DNA of 8,655 bases from an uncultured bacterium. Lineage in GTDB: Bacteria; Hydrogenedentota; Hydrogenedentia; Hydrogenedentales; JAEUWI01. Shown here one piece after another: positions 1 through 7,249 of the stretch. How positions within the stretch are numbered: the stretch's first letter is position 1; every line of letters starts with the position of its first letter. Position numbers and translations under genes: made by a program. Location of the stretch: NCBI GenBank assembly GCA_937895305.1, contig CALAXS010000530.1, positions 1 to 8,655 of the forward strand. Reading direction: 5' to 3'. A model generated the notes under the pieces. It saw nothing but the letters and a program-made list of their open reading frames with translations, was not told the origin of the DNA and did not search any database.

Positions 1-44
1 CCCCTTGAACGATGAGAAACATACTATAGCGTACAGGAAGGAAC

Positions 45-75
45 AAAAAAGAGGCAAGGCCAATGGCCTCGCCTC
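45..75 (-). terminator. Intrinsic terminator of the five-gene operon
   Basis: On the minus strand, 27 bases past the stop of the last gene, there is an 11-bp stem (GAGGCGAGGCC paired with GGCCTTGCCTC) closed by a three-base loop (ATT). It is followed at once by six T residues (45-50). One pair is a G-U wobble; all others are Watson-Crick. This is the classic layout of a Rho-independent terminator and ends the operon. On the plus strand the wobble becomes an A-C mismatch, but a T-run (80-86) also follows, so weak bidirectional action is possible if a rightward gene ends just outside the window. Confidence 0.9.
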
Positions 76-102
76 GTTGTTTTTTTATCGGTGCTGTGGA
101 AT

Positions 103-1800
103 TTAGGTGGGATTGGTATTTAGTGTCTTCAGTGTTTCGCCGGTTTCCCGGTTCCAGACAAATATCTCCCCGGTCCATGAACCTGCCAGAACGGTTTTCC
201 CTTCCTGAGCGAAGCAGGCACTGTAGCCCCAGTCGGTGAGACCATCGTATTTTTTCTGTTCTTTACCATCGAATTCCCAGACTTTGGTCGTATTGTCTGC
301 ACCTGTAGTGATGATTTGGTTCGTCGCACTTACATCAAGATTGAGGACAGGGAGGCCGTGAGCATTGAAGCTGCGGACACGATTGTATTTCCAGGTATCC
401 CAAATCTGTACCGTTCCATCATCGCCTGCGGAAACCAGAAACTTGGAATCGTTGGTGTAGGCCAGGGCGTTGATAGCGCCTGTATGGCCTTTGAGTTGCT
501 CAACGGGGCGCCCGTTGGAGGCTTGCCATAGGAAGAGATTGCCGGAACGGTCCGCAGTACTGAGTACTTCGCCATCGGGGGTGAACTTAACCGCATAGAT
601 CCAGTCGGTATGGGGATCGAGTTTGTAGAGTTCTGCCCCGGTTTCGACGGAGTACACGCGGACTTTTTTGTTGGGGCCACCAAGAGCGATGAGACGGTGG
701 TCGGGGCTGATGTCTGCACAGAGGACGGTATCGTAGTATTCGCCATAGGTGCCCAGACGTTCACCTGTACGAATGTTCCAAAGCACAGCGATGCCCGTGT
801 CGCCTTCCTGACCACCACCCGCAAGGAGCAGGGTACCGTTGACGCTGAAGGTAAGATCGTATACATCACCTTCGGGGAAGGAAAGCGCGCCGAGGAGACT
901 GAAGTCGTCCAGGTTGTAGAGGAGTACTTCGCGGTTACCGCCTACTGCAATAAGCGATGAGCGGGGGTTGGTATCGATGGCACGTGCGACCACACCGCGG
1001 GTATCAAGTGTCGTCGCTGTGGCGAGTTGCACTTCTGGCATGGGCGGTGGCCCGTCGAAGGATGCGGCAACAAATGCCATTTCTTCTTCTTGAGGTTTAT
1101 CTGCCATGGCGGTGGTGGTGGGTTTGGCGGAAGCGTCGGGCAGTGCACCGGCAGCAATCCACTTACGAATGGTATCGATTTCTTCCGGGCTTAAATCGCC
1201 GGAAGGTGGCATAAACGGCTCTTCCTGTTTGGTGATGAGCTTTATAATGCGGCTATTGTCGGGATCACCTGCGGTGAATACAGGGCCGGAACTACCGCCT
1301 TCGGACAGGAGTGCAAAGTTGGATACGGCAAAGCCGCTCTTGCGTTTGTCTTCGTTGTGACACTTGGCACAATGTTGCTTCAGGATAGGCAGGACATGGT
1401 CATTATAGTTGATAGAAGCGATGGCCGGGGTTTCCATTTTTGCGGGCGTAGCGGGTACGGCGGCCATAGCGGTGGCGGCAGGTGCAGGTTTCATGTGACC
1501 AAAGTATTCGGCCAGTGCCTTGACCTGTCCTTCGAGGGTGGTGACTTTAACGACCAATGCCTCGGCCTGTGTATCCAATTCTACCGCTTTGGTTTTCAGT
1601 GCAGCGGCTTCGTTGGCCTGGTTTGTGGACTCATCTTTCATGGCTTTGATACGTGCTGCCAGCGTAGCAGGATCCAGTTTTATCAGCTGGTCCAGTGCGG
1701 TATCTGCCGTGGGTGCATCCTGGGCCAGGGCCATGTTCCATGGACTGGCGAGCATAGCTGCCAGGAGCAGGGTCGTTAGAATGGGATTGATGCGTTTCAT
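103..1800 (-). CDS. Secreted coiled-coil / PSCyt1-type cytochrome c / WD40 propeller fusion protein
   Basis: This 565-residue protein is predicted to be exported and to carry one covalent haem c. A Sec signal peptide (about 1-26, ending ALA before Q27) is followed by a coiled coil (about 47-100) and a Pro/Ala-rich linker (104-125). A planctomycete-type cytochrome c domain (about 130-220) has the haem motif CAKCH at 144-148 and a probable axial Met197 in FMPPS, then the family ending LSPEEIDTIRKWI. After an acidic/Pro-rich spacer come seven WD-like repeats (about 268-552). Their strand ends read LLYN, VLWN, RVYS, FLWQ, QIWD, KVWE and FVWN, enough for one closed seven-bladed propeller. The start is supported by AAAAAGGA ten bases upstream. 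PSCyt1-WD40 fusions are known from PVC bacteria. The role here, electron transfer coupled to protein docking outside the cytoplasm, is inferred. Residues 26-90 are paralogous to the product of the preceding gene. It is the last gene of the operon, 16 bases after its neighbour. Confidence 0.93.
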   Translation of the reverse strand: MKRINPILTTLLLAAMLASPWNMALAQDAPTADTALDQLIKLDPATLAARIKAMKDESTNQANEAAALKTKAVELDTQAEALVVKVTTLEGQVKALAEYFGHMKPAPAATAMAAVPATPAKMETPAIASINYNDHVLPILKQHCAKCHNEDKRKSGFAVSNFALLSEGGSSGPVFTAGDPDNSRIIKLITKQEEPFMPPSGDLSPEEIDTIRKWIAAGALPDASAKPTTTAMADKPQEEEMAFVAASFDGPPPMPEVQLATATTLDTRGVVARAIDTNPRSSLIAVGGNREVLLYNLDDFSLLGALSFPEGDVYDLTFSVNGTLLLAGGGQEGDTGIAVLWNIRTGERLGTYGEYYDTVLCADISPDHRLIALGGPNKKVRVYSVETGAELYKLDPHTDWIYAVKFTPDGEVLSTADRSGNLFLWQASNGRPVEQLKGHTGAINALAYTNDSKFLVSAGDDGTVQIWDTWKYNRVRSFNAHGLPVLNLDVSATNQIITTGADNTTKVWEFDGKEQKKYDGLTDWGYSACFAQEGKTVLAGSWTGEIFVWNRETGETLKTLNTNPT

Positions 1801-1816
1801 AAATACCTGGTCCTTT

Positions 1817-2323
1817 TTATGCTGCGGGTGCGGGTGCAGGCGCTGGTTCTGCCGGAGCAGGGGCTGGTGCGGGAGCTGCTTCCGGTGCAGGCGCGGGTGC
1901 TGGTTCAGCCGGAGCCGGAGCCGGAGCGGGGGCTGGCGCGGGTGCCATGGCTGGATCGGCTGCTGGCGCGGGAGCGGGTTCTGCGGGAGCCATCGCAGGT
2001 TCGGCTGGTGCAGGTGCTGGCGCGGGTGGTGCCATAGCCGCTTGCATGGAAGTCATAAATGCTTCGATGGTAGCGACTCGCGATTTGGTTGCCGCAGATG
2101 CTGCATCAAGCTCAGTAGCTTTAACACGGGCTGCTTCGGCTTCGGCTTTGAGTGTATCGACTTGTTTTTTCAGTTCGTCTACCCGTGCGATGAGTGCATC
2201 CGGCCCGATTTTTGTGAGTTCGCCGAGAACGGCGTCGACGTTGGGGGGATCTTCTGCCAATGCGGGGGTGCCCAGGCCGACCATTATGAGCAGGGCAGCG
2301 ACCAATAATCTCTTTGTAAACAT
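1817..2323 (-). CDS. Small secreted coiled-coil protein with Ala/Pro-rich tail
   Basis: This 168-residue protein belongs to no family I can name. It has a Sec signal peptide (1-23, cleavage after ALA), with no lipobox cysteine, so it is probably soluble or surface-associated rather than a lipoprotein. Next is a coiled coil with unbroken 3-4 spacing of core positions from L44 to M93 (V48, L51, V55, L58, A62, A65, A69, L72, S76, T79, V83, I86, M90). The tail, residues 97-168, contains only Ala, Pro, Glu, Asp and Met, mainly AP dipeptides with interspersed AEP units, and should be extended and stiff. The coiled coil aligns without gaps to the N-terminus of the next gene's product. A good AGGAG site (2335-2339) lies 11 bases before the ATG. 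The gene starts 22 bases after the DUF1549 gene, and its TAA overlaps the ribosome site of the next gene. A spacer or docking subunit is a guess. Confidence 0.88.
   Translation of the reverse strand: MFTKRLLVAALLIMVGLGTPALAEDPPNVDAVLGELTKIGPDALIARVDELKKQVDTLKAEAEAARVKATELDAASAATKSRVATIEAFMTSMQAAMAPPAPAPAPAEPAMAPAEPAPAPAADPAMAPAPAPAPAPAPAEPAPAPAPEAAPAPAPAPAEPAPAPAPAA
1820..2035 (-). repeat. Low-complexity GC-rich repeat encoding the Ala/Pro tail
   Basis: This in-frame stretch codes for the 72-residue Ala/Pro tail of the small coiled-coil protein. It is built from degenerate GCx-CCx codon pairs, including three tandem copies of a six-base unit near 1907-1924 and several imperfect longer copies that encode AEPAPAP-like units. 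The synonymous codons are mixed, which suggests an old or selected repeat rather than a very recent slippage product. Such tracts tend to vary in length between strains. Confidence 0.75.
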
Positions 2324-2345
2324 AACTGTTCTAACTCCTGTTTAG

Positions 2346-4787
2346 TTAGTGGTTAAAAATAAATTCTTTTGCGTTCAGCATGGTCCAGAAGACGTCTTCC
2401 AGGGCTGCTTGTTTATCTTCGGTAGCATCGATGTGTTGTTTCATCGTTGCGAGTTCTTCGGTCGTGGGTTTCCTTGAAACCGAGGCGAGGTAAAGCTCTT
2501 CGAGTACTTGCTCTGTGGGGGTCTCTGCCTTGACCAGCCTGGCAAGGCGCCCTTCGGGACTTTTTATGGCATTGCCCATGGTATCCCCGTTAATGAGGTG
2601 AAGGGATTGGGCCAGGGTCGGGCTGTTGGAACGGTCACAGGTACAGACGGATTCGCGGGCCGGACGTCCAAATACGTCGAGGAAATAAATTCCGCTGCGT
2701 CCATTGGCGACTTCTGCGGGACGTGCCCCCTTGGGCAGGTTGGGGAATTTCACGACCGTATCGGTAACGACACAGATGGCATCGAGCATTTGTTCTGCAG
2801 TCATACGGCGTAGTTTGGCGTAGGCGAAATTGCGTTCGTCACTGATGCCTTCTTCCCGGGGTTGGGTGGACATCTGGTAGGTGTAGGAAGTGCAGATATC
2901 GCGAACAAGTTTGCGAAGGTCGTAGTTATATTCGACCATGCGCCGACCGATTTCGTCCAGGAGCTCGGGGTTACTGGGGGGATTGGTAACGCGCACATCA
3001 TCGGGCGGGTTCACGATACCGGCACCGAGGTAATGGTCCCAGACGCGGTTGGCGATGTTCCTGGCGAACCATGGGTTTTCGGGGGAGGTGAGCCAGGCTG
3101 CCAGTACGGCGCGCCGATCTTCGCCACCTTTAATTTCCGGCACGGCACCACCGAGGAATTTGGGGCCCATGGTTTGGCCGCTATTGATATTTTTTACGCC
3201 GCCAGAGTTGCTGTTAAAGATTATTTGTTCGCGGGGATCACTGGATCCTTTGCGCCCAATCTGTGCGAAGAAAGCAGCAAAGGAGTAGTAGTCGTCCATG
3301 GTCCAGCGTTCAAAGGGATGGTTATGACATTGCGCGCATTTGAGTTGAATCCCCATAAATACCTGGGCGACATTCTCGGAAATCATGACCGGGTCTCTCT
3401 CCACCAGATAATAGTTGGAGGCCGGGTTGGTAAAGTTACCGCCTTCCGCACTGAGGAGATCGCGGACGAGTTGGTCCATGGGCACGTTGGAGGTGATGGC
3501 CTGGCGAAGCCAGTCGTTATAGCGGTGCATGCCCTTGGGGTCCATGACGTTGGCGATGGTCGCTACGCGGAGCACTTCAGCCCATTTCATGGCCCAGACG
3601 TTACTGAATTCGGGACGTTGCAGGAGTGCGTCCACAAGCTTGTCGCGCTTGTCAGGTGCAGCATCGTTGAGGAAGGCGGTACTCTCTTCTACCGTGGGCA
3701 GGGTACCGATAATATCGAGGTAAGCGCGACGGAGAAAAATGTGATCTTCACAGATAACAGCAGGTGGGATGCGCAATTTCTTTAACTTGGCAAATACGAA
3801 TTCGTCGATGTAGTTTTTGGGTTGGGCATCTTCGGGCCATTGGAGAACTTTGCCCTGGGGAATAACAATGACTTTGGATACAACGGCGAAGGTGCCGAAG
3901 CGGGCCATGATATAGACTTCGCCCTGTTGTGCAGCGGTGGTTTTGCCGATGTCATCGATGGTTAGGGTGAGTTCGTCGCTGGTACTCATCACCGCGAGAT
4001 CAGTGACATCGCGGTCGCTACCATCGCTATAGAGGGCACGTACCATGAAGCGCTGGGTCGCACCTTCGCCTTCCAGTACAGCCTGGGGTGGAAGAATTTC
4101 GATGCGGTCCAGGGTCTTCACTTCCTTGGGATCGTCGGTGACGCCTTCGGCGATCCAGCGGCGCATGGCGTTGTATAGTTTATCTTCGCGCGAAATCACA
4201 GTGCCGCCTTCGTGGGCCACTTCACCTGCAGGTTTTTGCAGCATGAGACTTTCTTCCGGGATGGCGACGTTTATGCGACGCGCCAGCAGTTCGCGAGTCA
4301 GGCTTTTGTAGTCGTATTCCGAGTCGAAGCCAAAGAGGGAAAGGCGGAATCCGTTTTTCCCTTTTGCACTACCGTGGCATGCGCCTGTGTTGCAGCCCGA
4401 GCGCATGATGGCGGGTTCTACATCGTTGCGAAAACTCATTGCGGGGATGGTGGTGGCGTTGAGTACCTGAACGGGAATGGTGAGGGCTTCGCCTTCGTAG
4501 GTGAATGTGGCGGTGGTCTCGCCGTCTGCGACCGGGTGGAGTTTAAAGTCCTCACCCCATTTCACGAGCCCTTCGGCTGCATAAGTCACGGTGACTTTCT
4601 CGGTAACGTCGAGGGTAACGCCGTCTTCACGTGTTTTCAGGATGACCATGCGTTGTGGATCTTCGCCGTGATCGAGGCGGGCACCCTGGGGATAGATAGC
4701 GATGCTTTGCGCCCAGGCACTACTCCCCAGCATGAGGGTCATCAGCATGATGCCCAGAGTTATGTTCGTTCTATAGCGTTTGTCCAT
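2346..4787 (-). CDS. Secreted DUF1549/DUF1553 (PSCyt2/PSD1) protein with two c-type haem motifs
   Basis: This 813-residue protein has a Sec signal peptide (1-26, ending AWA). Domains in order: a bacterial Ig-like domain (about 30-108); a cytochrome-like segment (about 115-216) with CNTGACH at 132-138, a non-standard CX4CH motif, and His192 in VAHEGG as a possible distal ligand; a second Ig-like (Big2-type) domain (about 227-308); DUF1549/PSCyt2 (about 325-515) with canonical CAQCH at 484-488, followed by NHPFERW; and DUF1553/PSD1 (about 555-805), including FGRPARESVCTCDRS (707-720). The order matches PVC proteins of this family, which are exported and predicted to bind haem c. Their reaction is not established. 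The gene lies 30 bases after the PPC gene and 22 bases before the small coiled-coil gene. The start has only a weak purine stretch (AAAAGA) upstream, so translation may depend partly on coupling to the preceding gene. Confidence 0.94.
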   Translation of the reverse strand: MDKRYRTNITLGIMLMTLMLGSSAWAQSIAIYPQGARLDHGEDPQRMVILKTREDGVTLDVTEKVTVTYAAEGLVKWGEDFKLHPVADGETTATFTYEGEALTIPVQVLNATTIPAMSFRNDVEPAIMRSGCNTGACHGSAKGKNGFRLSLFGFDSEYDYKSLTRELLARRINVAIPEESLMLQKPAGEVAHEGGTVISREDKLYNAMRRWIAEGVTDDPKEVKTLDRIEILPPQAVLEGEGATQRFMVRALYSDGSDRDVTDLAVMSTSDELTLTIDDIGKTTAAQQGEVYIMARFGTFAVVSKVIVIPQGKVLQWPEDAQPKNYIDEFVFAKLKKLRIPPAVICEDHIFLRRAYLDIIGTLPTVEESTAFLNDAAPDKRDKLVDALLQRPEFSNVWAMKWAEVLRVATIANVMDPKGMHRYNDWLRQAITSNVPMDQLVRDLLSAEGGNFTNPASNYYLVERDPVMISENVAQVFMGIQLKCAQCHNHPFERWTMDDYYSFAAFFAQIGRKGSSDPREQIIFNSNSGGVKNINSGQTMGPKFLGGAVPEIKGGEDRRAVLAAWLTSPENPWFARNIANRVWDHYLGAGIVNPPDDVRVTNPPSNPELLDEIGRRMVEYNYDLRKLVRDICTSYTYQMSTQPREEGISDERNFAYAKLRRMTAEQMLDAICVVTDTVVKFPNLPKGARPAEVANGRSGIYFLDVFGRPARESVCTCDRSNSPTLAQSLHLINGDTMGNAIKSPEGRLARLVKAETPTEQVLEELYLASVSRKPTTEELATMKQHIDATEDKQAALEDVFWTMLNAKEFIFNH

Positions 4788-4817
4788 GATGTCTTTTAAA
4801 CCTGTGTATTCACTGTA

Positions 4818-7244
4818 TTACGTTGTGGGGAAACGAGTTTTACGTTCGGGTTTCTTTTCTTCGGGGTTCTCGGCCTGGGGGGGTGGCGGAGGTGCCGCTG
4901 CAGCGAGGTCAGCGGGTAGTGGTTTAAATACTTTTAGTTCTGCACCGCCAGAAGCATGGAAGACGTCTTCTTCGTTCACCATGATCTGGGCGTAGGGAGT
5001 GATGGAACCGAATTTACCTGCGGGTGCGTCCGCAGCGACTGTAAGAGTGAAGGTTGCTTCGGTACTGTCTTTGGTGAGGGTTTGTTTTTCTGCGGTCACG
5101 CCTTTGGGCAGGTTACGCAGTTGGAGGTCGAAGGTGCCTTCAAAGGGTTGGACCTGTGTGATAGCGACTTTCATCTCTACGGGTTTGCCCTGTTCGGTTT
5201 CTACATTGGTGGGCTGGAATGTGACCCATTGGGGTTGCACTTCGATGGGTGTATAGGGGGTACAGAGTTCGTAGCCGGCAGCGCGGGCACCTACGAAAAT
5301 ATCGTGGGTGCCTGGTGCGATGTCGCGTACTTCGAGCCGAATCTGAACGGAGTTCTGGTCGCCGGGGATCTTGGCGGTTCCACCACCGAGTCCGGTAGGC
5401 AGCCAGGGAAAGTAGAGGTCGATGGCATCTGCAAAGCCTTCGGCACGTTCTACTTCAACCGTGATGTTGCGGGGGCTGTTCTGCACGATGGGGGCCTTGG
5501 GGGGCAGGAGTTTGACCTTGAAGGGTGCGGGTTCACTCACCGCAAGAGCGAGTCGGTCGATGTCGTAGCCGTAGAAGGTGGTGTCGTTATTGCCTTGGAT
5601 AATGCGGATATTCTGCGTAAAGCCACCACTGACTTGTGCGTCTTCCTTTTGGAGGGTACCGAAGACATCGACCAGTGCACCTGCTACGGGTGCTTCGGGT
5701 GCAGCGGTGATGAGCATGGGGTAGGTGCCTTGCCCGTCGGGAATGACTACATCGGTGGTGCTGATGTGCTCGGGGAGATCATTCAGGGCGACCTGGATGG
5801 GTCCGCCAAAATCTTCGCGTCCTGCGTTGATGAGGAGGTAGGTCTGGTTATTCTGGGGCACGGTAAGGGAAGCGGGCCGATTTTCGAGAATCTTCATGGC
5901 GAGTTTGGGGACAACGGGGGTCGCTTCTATGCGATAGGCATATGCCGCGCCACCATTATCCAGGTGATCGCGAACGCGGAGGGTGTAGATGCCATCGGCG
6001 GGAAGGGTGTACCTGAATTTACTGTCTTTCCCGGCAGCATCGTCGTCACCTGCCACACTCTTGCCATCAGGACCAAAAAGATTGAGTACGCTGTCGAGGG
6101 GGGAGCCGAGTTCGCGTGCCCAGACGCGGAAGTCGAATACCTGACCGTTGGTACCTGTGAAACTGAAGAAGTCCATGTCGCCCACTTCACTGATAACACC
6201 ATCGAAGGCACCGGGGCTTTGGCCGGGGGTCGCTTCGGCAATGGCGTTGTTGGGTTCGACTTCCAGAACACCGGGCAAGGTGGATACACGGAAGGGTTGA
6301 TTGGTGGGTGCGCTTCCCGTGTCCAGTTTGGCTTCAACCCCTACTGTGCCTTCCTGGTCTGCGGGGACTTTAATGGTCTGTTCTGCGAGTCCGGCATCAC
6401 CGAGCCATTTTACGGCGAGGTCGCTACCGGGTGCGCCACCGAGCGGGGTTACGCTGAGGGGGCGTGGGAAGTTGCCGATGTGCAGCCGGTAATGGGCACT
6501 ACTGGAACCGCCGTAGCTGGCTTCGCTGATGGCGATGAGGTGTCTGCCTTCTTCGGTGGAGGTATACACAAAGGCTGCATCCTGCTTCATGAGCTGGGTG
6601 TCGTCTTCTGCGACATGCTCGTGTCCTGCGGGACCGAAGAGGCGTAGCTTGGGGTCGAAGAGGCTGGGACCGAGGCGGAGGCCCTCTACTTCAACTGCGA
6701 TGCGTTGACCTACGGTCAGGTTGATTGCGTAATAGTCCACATCCTCCGGGGCTACCATACCGTTAAGGGTGATGTTCGCTTCGATTGCTTCTGCTTCTGC
6801 GGGCAGACTGTTGGGTTCGACTTCTTTTCGCTCGGGCAGATTACCGACGCTAAATAGTTGGAGGTTGGACACCCCGGTCTTGGTACGGATACGCATGCCA
6901 TGGATGCCTAAATCGCAATTTTCATCGATGTGCAGTGTTGCGGTAACTTTACCTGCTTCTGCGGCAGTGAGTGACACAAGGGAGATACCGGGCGTGTGAA
7001 ACATGACATCCACAGCATCGGCCAGATTGCCCCCGGAGAATATCACTTCCAAATCGGTATTGCGTTGGCCGCCTCTGGGGTAGATCATAGAGATGGAGGG
7101 GGCTACTGCTTGCGCCGTGATGCAGAGTAAAATAAAGGAAAGGATCAGTGCTTTTGCAGGGCTTAGCCTGGGCATTGTGCATGCGCACAGGCCCCTCGTC
7201 AGTAGGTTGCGTGTTATGACGTTCATGTTCGTACTCAATAGCAT
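4818..7244 (-). CDS. Secreted PPC-domain and Ig-like repeat protein
   Basis: This protein of up to 808 residues has binding domains only and no recognisable catalytic domain. After the signal peptide (hydrophobic core about 31-48, AVA before P49) comes an IPT/TIG-like domain (about 50-133). Two pre-peptidase C-terminal (PPC) domains follow (about 140-256 and 328-440). Each begins EVEPN and has a D-x-D-(Y/F)-(Y/F) strand, an LFGP turn and an acidic loop. Three Ig-like repeats (about 445-550, 575-670, 672-775) each carry an LP turn (L490, L615, L712) and a later AP turn. The C-terminus is a polyproline run and a basic tail (KKPERKTRF). PPC domains usually flank secreted enzymes; here they stand alone, which fits an adhesion or scaffold role beside the cytochromes. 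The start is uncertain: ATG at 7244 lies two bases after the DUF1501 stop, while ATG at 7226 and 7175 are in frame and give shorter, more usual signal peptides. Confidence 0.9.
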   Translation of the reverse strand: MLLSTNMNVITRNLLTRGLCACTMPRLSPAKALILSFILLCITAQAVAPSISMIYPRGGQRNTDLEVIFSGGNLADAVDVMFHTPGISLVSLTAAEAGKVTATLHIDENCDLGIHGMRIRTKTGVSNLQLFSVGNLPERKEVEPNSLPAEAEAIEANITLNGMVAPEDVDYYAINLTVGQRIAVEVEGLRLGPSLFDPKLRLFGPAGHEHVAEDDTQLMKQDAAFVYTSTEEGRHLIAISEASYGGSSSAHYRLHIGNFPRPLSVTPLGGAPGSDLAVKWLGDAGLAEQTIKVPADQEGTVGVEAKLDTGSAPTNQPFRVSTLPGVLEVEPNNAIAEATPGQSPGAFDGVISEVGDMDFFSFTGTNGQVFDFRVWARELGSPLDSVLNLFGPDGKSVAGDDDAAGKDSKFRYTLPADGIYTLRVRDHLDNGGAAYAYRIEATPVVPKLAMKILENRPASLTVPQNNQTYLLINAGREDFGGPIQVALNDLPEHISTTDVVIPDGQGTYPMLITAAPEAPVAGALVDVFGTLQKEDAQVSGGFTQNIRIIQGNNDTTFYGYDIDRLALAVSEPAPFKVKLLPPKAPIVQNSPRNITVEVERAEGFADAIDLYFPWLPTGLGGGTAKIPGDQNSVQIRLEVRDIAPGTHDIFVGARAAGYELCTPYTPIEVQPQWVTFQPTNVETEQGKPVEMKVAITQVQPFEGTFDLQLRNLPKGVTAEKQTLTKDSTEATFTLTVAADAPAGKFGSITPYAQIMVNEEDVFHASGGAELKVFKPLPADLAAAAPPPPPQAENPEEKKPERKTRFPTT

Positions 7245-7249
7245 CCTTA
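7242..7249 (-). other. Tight stop-start junction between DUF1501 and PPC genes
   Basis: The DUF1501 stop and the first in-frame ATG of the next gene form TAAGGATG, so only two bases separate them. Ribosomes ending DUF1501 could restart here without a separate binding site. The AAGG in this junction touches the ATG directly and so cannot serve it as a normal Shine-Dalgarno. It is also too far (17 bases) from the next ATG at 7226, which has its own weak TTGAG seven bases upstream. The layout supports coupled expression of the two genes. Confidence 0.6.

Noticed and set aside
5..30. TTGAAC and TATAGC as a plus-strand promoter left of the terminator
   Set aside because: The spacing is 14 bases, too short for a normal promoter, and no rightward gene follows.
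1520..2308. Plus-strand open frame of 262 codons, rich in Cys, Gly, Trp and Arg
   Set aside because: It crosses two real minus-strand genes and their ribosome site, and its odd composition is a by-product of the GC-rich Ala/Pro repeat read on the other strand.
1947..2345. Gly/Ala-rich plus-strand frame resembling a PGRS-like repeat protein
   Set aside because: It is the complement of the Ala/Pro tail and the coiled coil. The minus-strand frame has a signal peptide, a good ribosome site and homology to its neighbour.
2862..3785. Plus-strand open frame of 307 codons antisense to the DUF1549/DUF1553 gene
   Set aside because: It lies in the same antisense codon register and is overlapped fully by conserved DUF1549 and DUF1553 motifs on the other strand. 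It has no recognisable family.
4956..6647. Plus-strand open frame of 563 codons antisense to the PPC gene
   Set aside because: It is in exact codon register with the minus-strand gene, so it is open simply because the real gene avoids TTA, CTA and TCA codons. The translation shows no domain and is rich in Gly and Cys, while the minus strand has clear PPC and Ig-like domains.
7176..7189. Small hairpin TGTGC-ATGC-GCACA just upstream of the third possible PPC start
   Set aside because: The stem is only five pairs, it lies within coding sequence if an upstream start is used, and nothing else supports a regulatory role.
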